DNA of 64,000 nucleotides, taken from positions 22,662,879 to 22,726,878 of the forward strand of contig OW203722.1 in NCBI GenBank assembly GCA_934045075.1, read 5' to 3'. A program made the translations under genes and the position numbers. The notes under the pieces are model-generated. The model made no database searches, was not told where the DNA came from, and saw nothing but the letters and a program-made list of their open reading frames with translations. This document shows positions 62,766 to 64,000 of this stretch, piece by piece (position 1 is the first letter of the stretch; every line of letters starts with the position of its first letter). This DNA is from Yponomeuta sedellus (lineage: Eukaryota; Arthropoda; Insecta; Lepidoptera; Yponomeutidae).

Positions 62766-63310
62766 ATAGATAGAGAACACTTTATTCCATAACTAGGTAA
62801 ATAAAGAATACAACCATGAGTTCTTAAATCTAAGTAACTTTATACAATTGGCCGTTGTACGAGTATATATACCCAACTATACCTATTTCTGTCAAAACAA
62901 CTGTAAGCTATACAACCCCGTGAAACCATATCGACAAAGATATACAATACACCATAAGTTAAAAATCCACCTGTCCAACTCGGTTCGAATTTTAAAAATC
63001 AATAAAGCCGAGTGCACACTATACCCGTGCGAAGCTGAAGTACCTACTGTGTCTAGCAGAGTAACATGTGCGCGATACGTGGAGTGCAGTGTAGCTACGT
63101 GCAGTAGGGGACGGTAACGTTCGCTTCTCACGCGACTGGAACAGGTCGACTGGCTGTGTAACGTGAGACCTCAACAAGGGGTTATTTGGAGCTGTGCGGC
63201 CAGTGATAAATTTACCATTTAAATTCTACCAATAAGATAAGATCGGGAAGAATATTCTTTATCAGTACCAGAAAATTGTTACAGGAACACCAGATAAAGA
63301 CGATAGAACG
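62766..63310. other. Unassigned
   Basis: The open frame at 62848-63117 has no family likeness. A mild GC rise at 63050-63190. Confidence 0.35.
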
Positions 63311-63450
63311 AAATTGGCGGCCTAATTGCTAGAAGCAATTTCTTGCAGAAATCTTAAATCGGAGATACACCCTTATCTATTTTTCTTCGGCAAATTCTCC
63401 GATTTAAGATTTCTGCAAGAAATTGCTACTAGCAATAAGGCCGCCAATTT
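63311..63450. repeat. Large palindrome, 55-bp arms
   Basis: Arms 63311-63365 and 63396-63450 are inverse complements with few differences. Each holds the LINE-tail motif 'caagaaattgct' with 'aaggccgccaattt', so two tail copies lie tail-facing. Confidence 0.9.
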
Positions 63451-63509
63451 TGCCAATTAAGTCGGGATAAATACGAATATTACCAATCTAAATATTAATA
63501 ATAAATAAA

Positions 63510-63745
63510 TATTCATAGACAGATCTCGCTGGCCCTATTCCAAGTACATCTAAAGTTACAAGTACTGGCTTGTGTTACAGGTGCTAACACGACTATAGAT
63601 TTAATACAATAAATACAGAGATAACATCCGAAACCCGAGACGAACTAGAAAAGTTCGTTTCCTAGTTTGACTCGGCCGGGGATCGAACCCAAGATCTTCG
63701 ATTTTACAGACAACCTGCGAAGCCGCTGCGCCGGCGAGGCCATCT
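63510..63745 (-). repeat. SINE H, full length
   Basis: Body 'agacagatctcgctggccct' to 'tttgactcggccggggatcg', head 'gctgcgccggcgaggccatc'. Followed by 'taatctaatcta' pentamers. Confidence 0.75.
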
Positions 63746-63782
63746 AATCTAATCTACTAATAACTTCAGTGACAATACTTCC

Positions 63783-63936
63783 TACCAATTTCAAAAATAT
63801 TGAAATTGGTAGTGGTTACTGTTGACGTGCGACAACGATCTGTTAAAGGGACCCCTTTAGCAGATTGTAGTCGCACGATCACTCAATTTAAATGAGGTCG
63901 CGCTTAAAAATAATTTATATGCGACCTCATTTGAAT
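63783..63936. repeat. Three consecutive hairpins
   Basis: (1) TACCAATTTCAA/TTGAAATTGGTA at 63783-63811. (2) GTGCGACAACGATCTGTTAA.../...AGATTGTAGTCGCAC at ~63826-63876. (3) AATTTAAATGAGGTCGCG/...GCGACCTCATTTGAATT at ~63885-63935. AT-rich spacers. Confidence 0.7.
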
Positions 63937-63939
63937 TCT

Positions 63940-64000
63940 TCTTCTTTTTCTTCAGGCTATATTAGTCCACTGGTGGACATAGCCCGCCCCTAATGAGCGC
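63940..64000 (-). repeat. RTE-tailed SINE, cut by window edge
   Basis: 'ttcttcaggctatattagtc' to 'ccctaatgagcgc'. Confidence 0.75.

Noticed and set aside
63000..63131. Open frames around 62848-63131
   Set aside because: Both strands open, no recognisable domain.

Overview
The window is a repeat-dense, gene-poor stretch of an animal nuclear genome, almost certainly a moth or butterfly (Lepidoptera). This rests on the repeat repertoire (Helitron-like 'CCCGCGGT' elements, an RTE LINE with an AAGAAG tail, LINE tails ending in ACAATAAAG, abundant tRNA-headed SINEs) recognised from general knowledge; no database search was run. No complete host protein-coding gene was found. The only host-like coding candidates are a THAP zinc-finger fragment (48993-49213, minus) and a CpG-rich TATA promoter-like segment (15460-15720).

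The one intact mobile element is a 5.5 kb non-LTR retrotransposon of I-type organisation at 38632-44150. It has an Inr/DPE-like internal promoter, a short uORF, ORF1 with three CCHC knuckles, an 8-nt ORF1/ORF2 overlap, ORF2 with apurinic endonuclease, reverse transcriptase, RNase H and a terminal zinc motif, a poly(A) tail, and a perfect 12-bp target-site duplication. It sits inside an older SINE copy. Everything else that codes is broken: a LINE RT relic (11880-12833, minus), two LINE C-terminal relics (18075-18350, 45730-46290), RTE C-termini (32062-32460, 34005-34280, 49655-49797), tails of another LINE family (7196, 47930, 56284, 61325), and two Penelope-like element fragments with GIY-YIG endonuclease (6060-6652, 54700-55140).

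Short repeats fill the rest. They include a 5S-rRNA-headed SINE in about 18 pieces, several tRNA-headed SINEs, an RTE-tailed SINE that shares its 3' end with the RTE LINE present here, and a GC-rich 0.9 kb poly(A) element (two copies with the same 5' end and long target-site duplications, both inside 5S-SINEs). There is also a hairpin retroposon in which a tRNA-like module occurs in inverted orientation on both arms, with 12-14 bp target-site duplications. Tandem arrays include 257-bp and 76-bp units, (TATAA)n, (TACA)n, (TATG)n, (TA)n, (CTCAT)n and (TTTCG)n; most of the pentamer arrays begin directly at the 3' end of a retroposon.

The most unusual signals are the hairpin tRNA-like retroposon family, the GC-rich 0.9 kb element with a covarying stem, the PLE-type ribozyme-like cassettes flanked by inverted repeats, and the repeated link between pentamer microsatellites and retroposon 3' ends.
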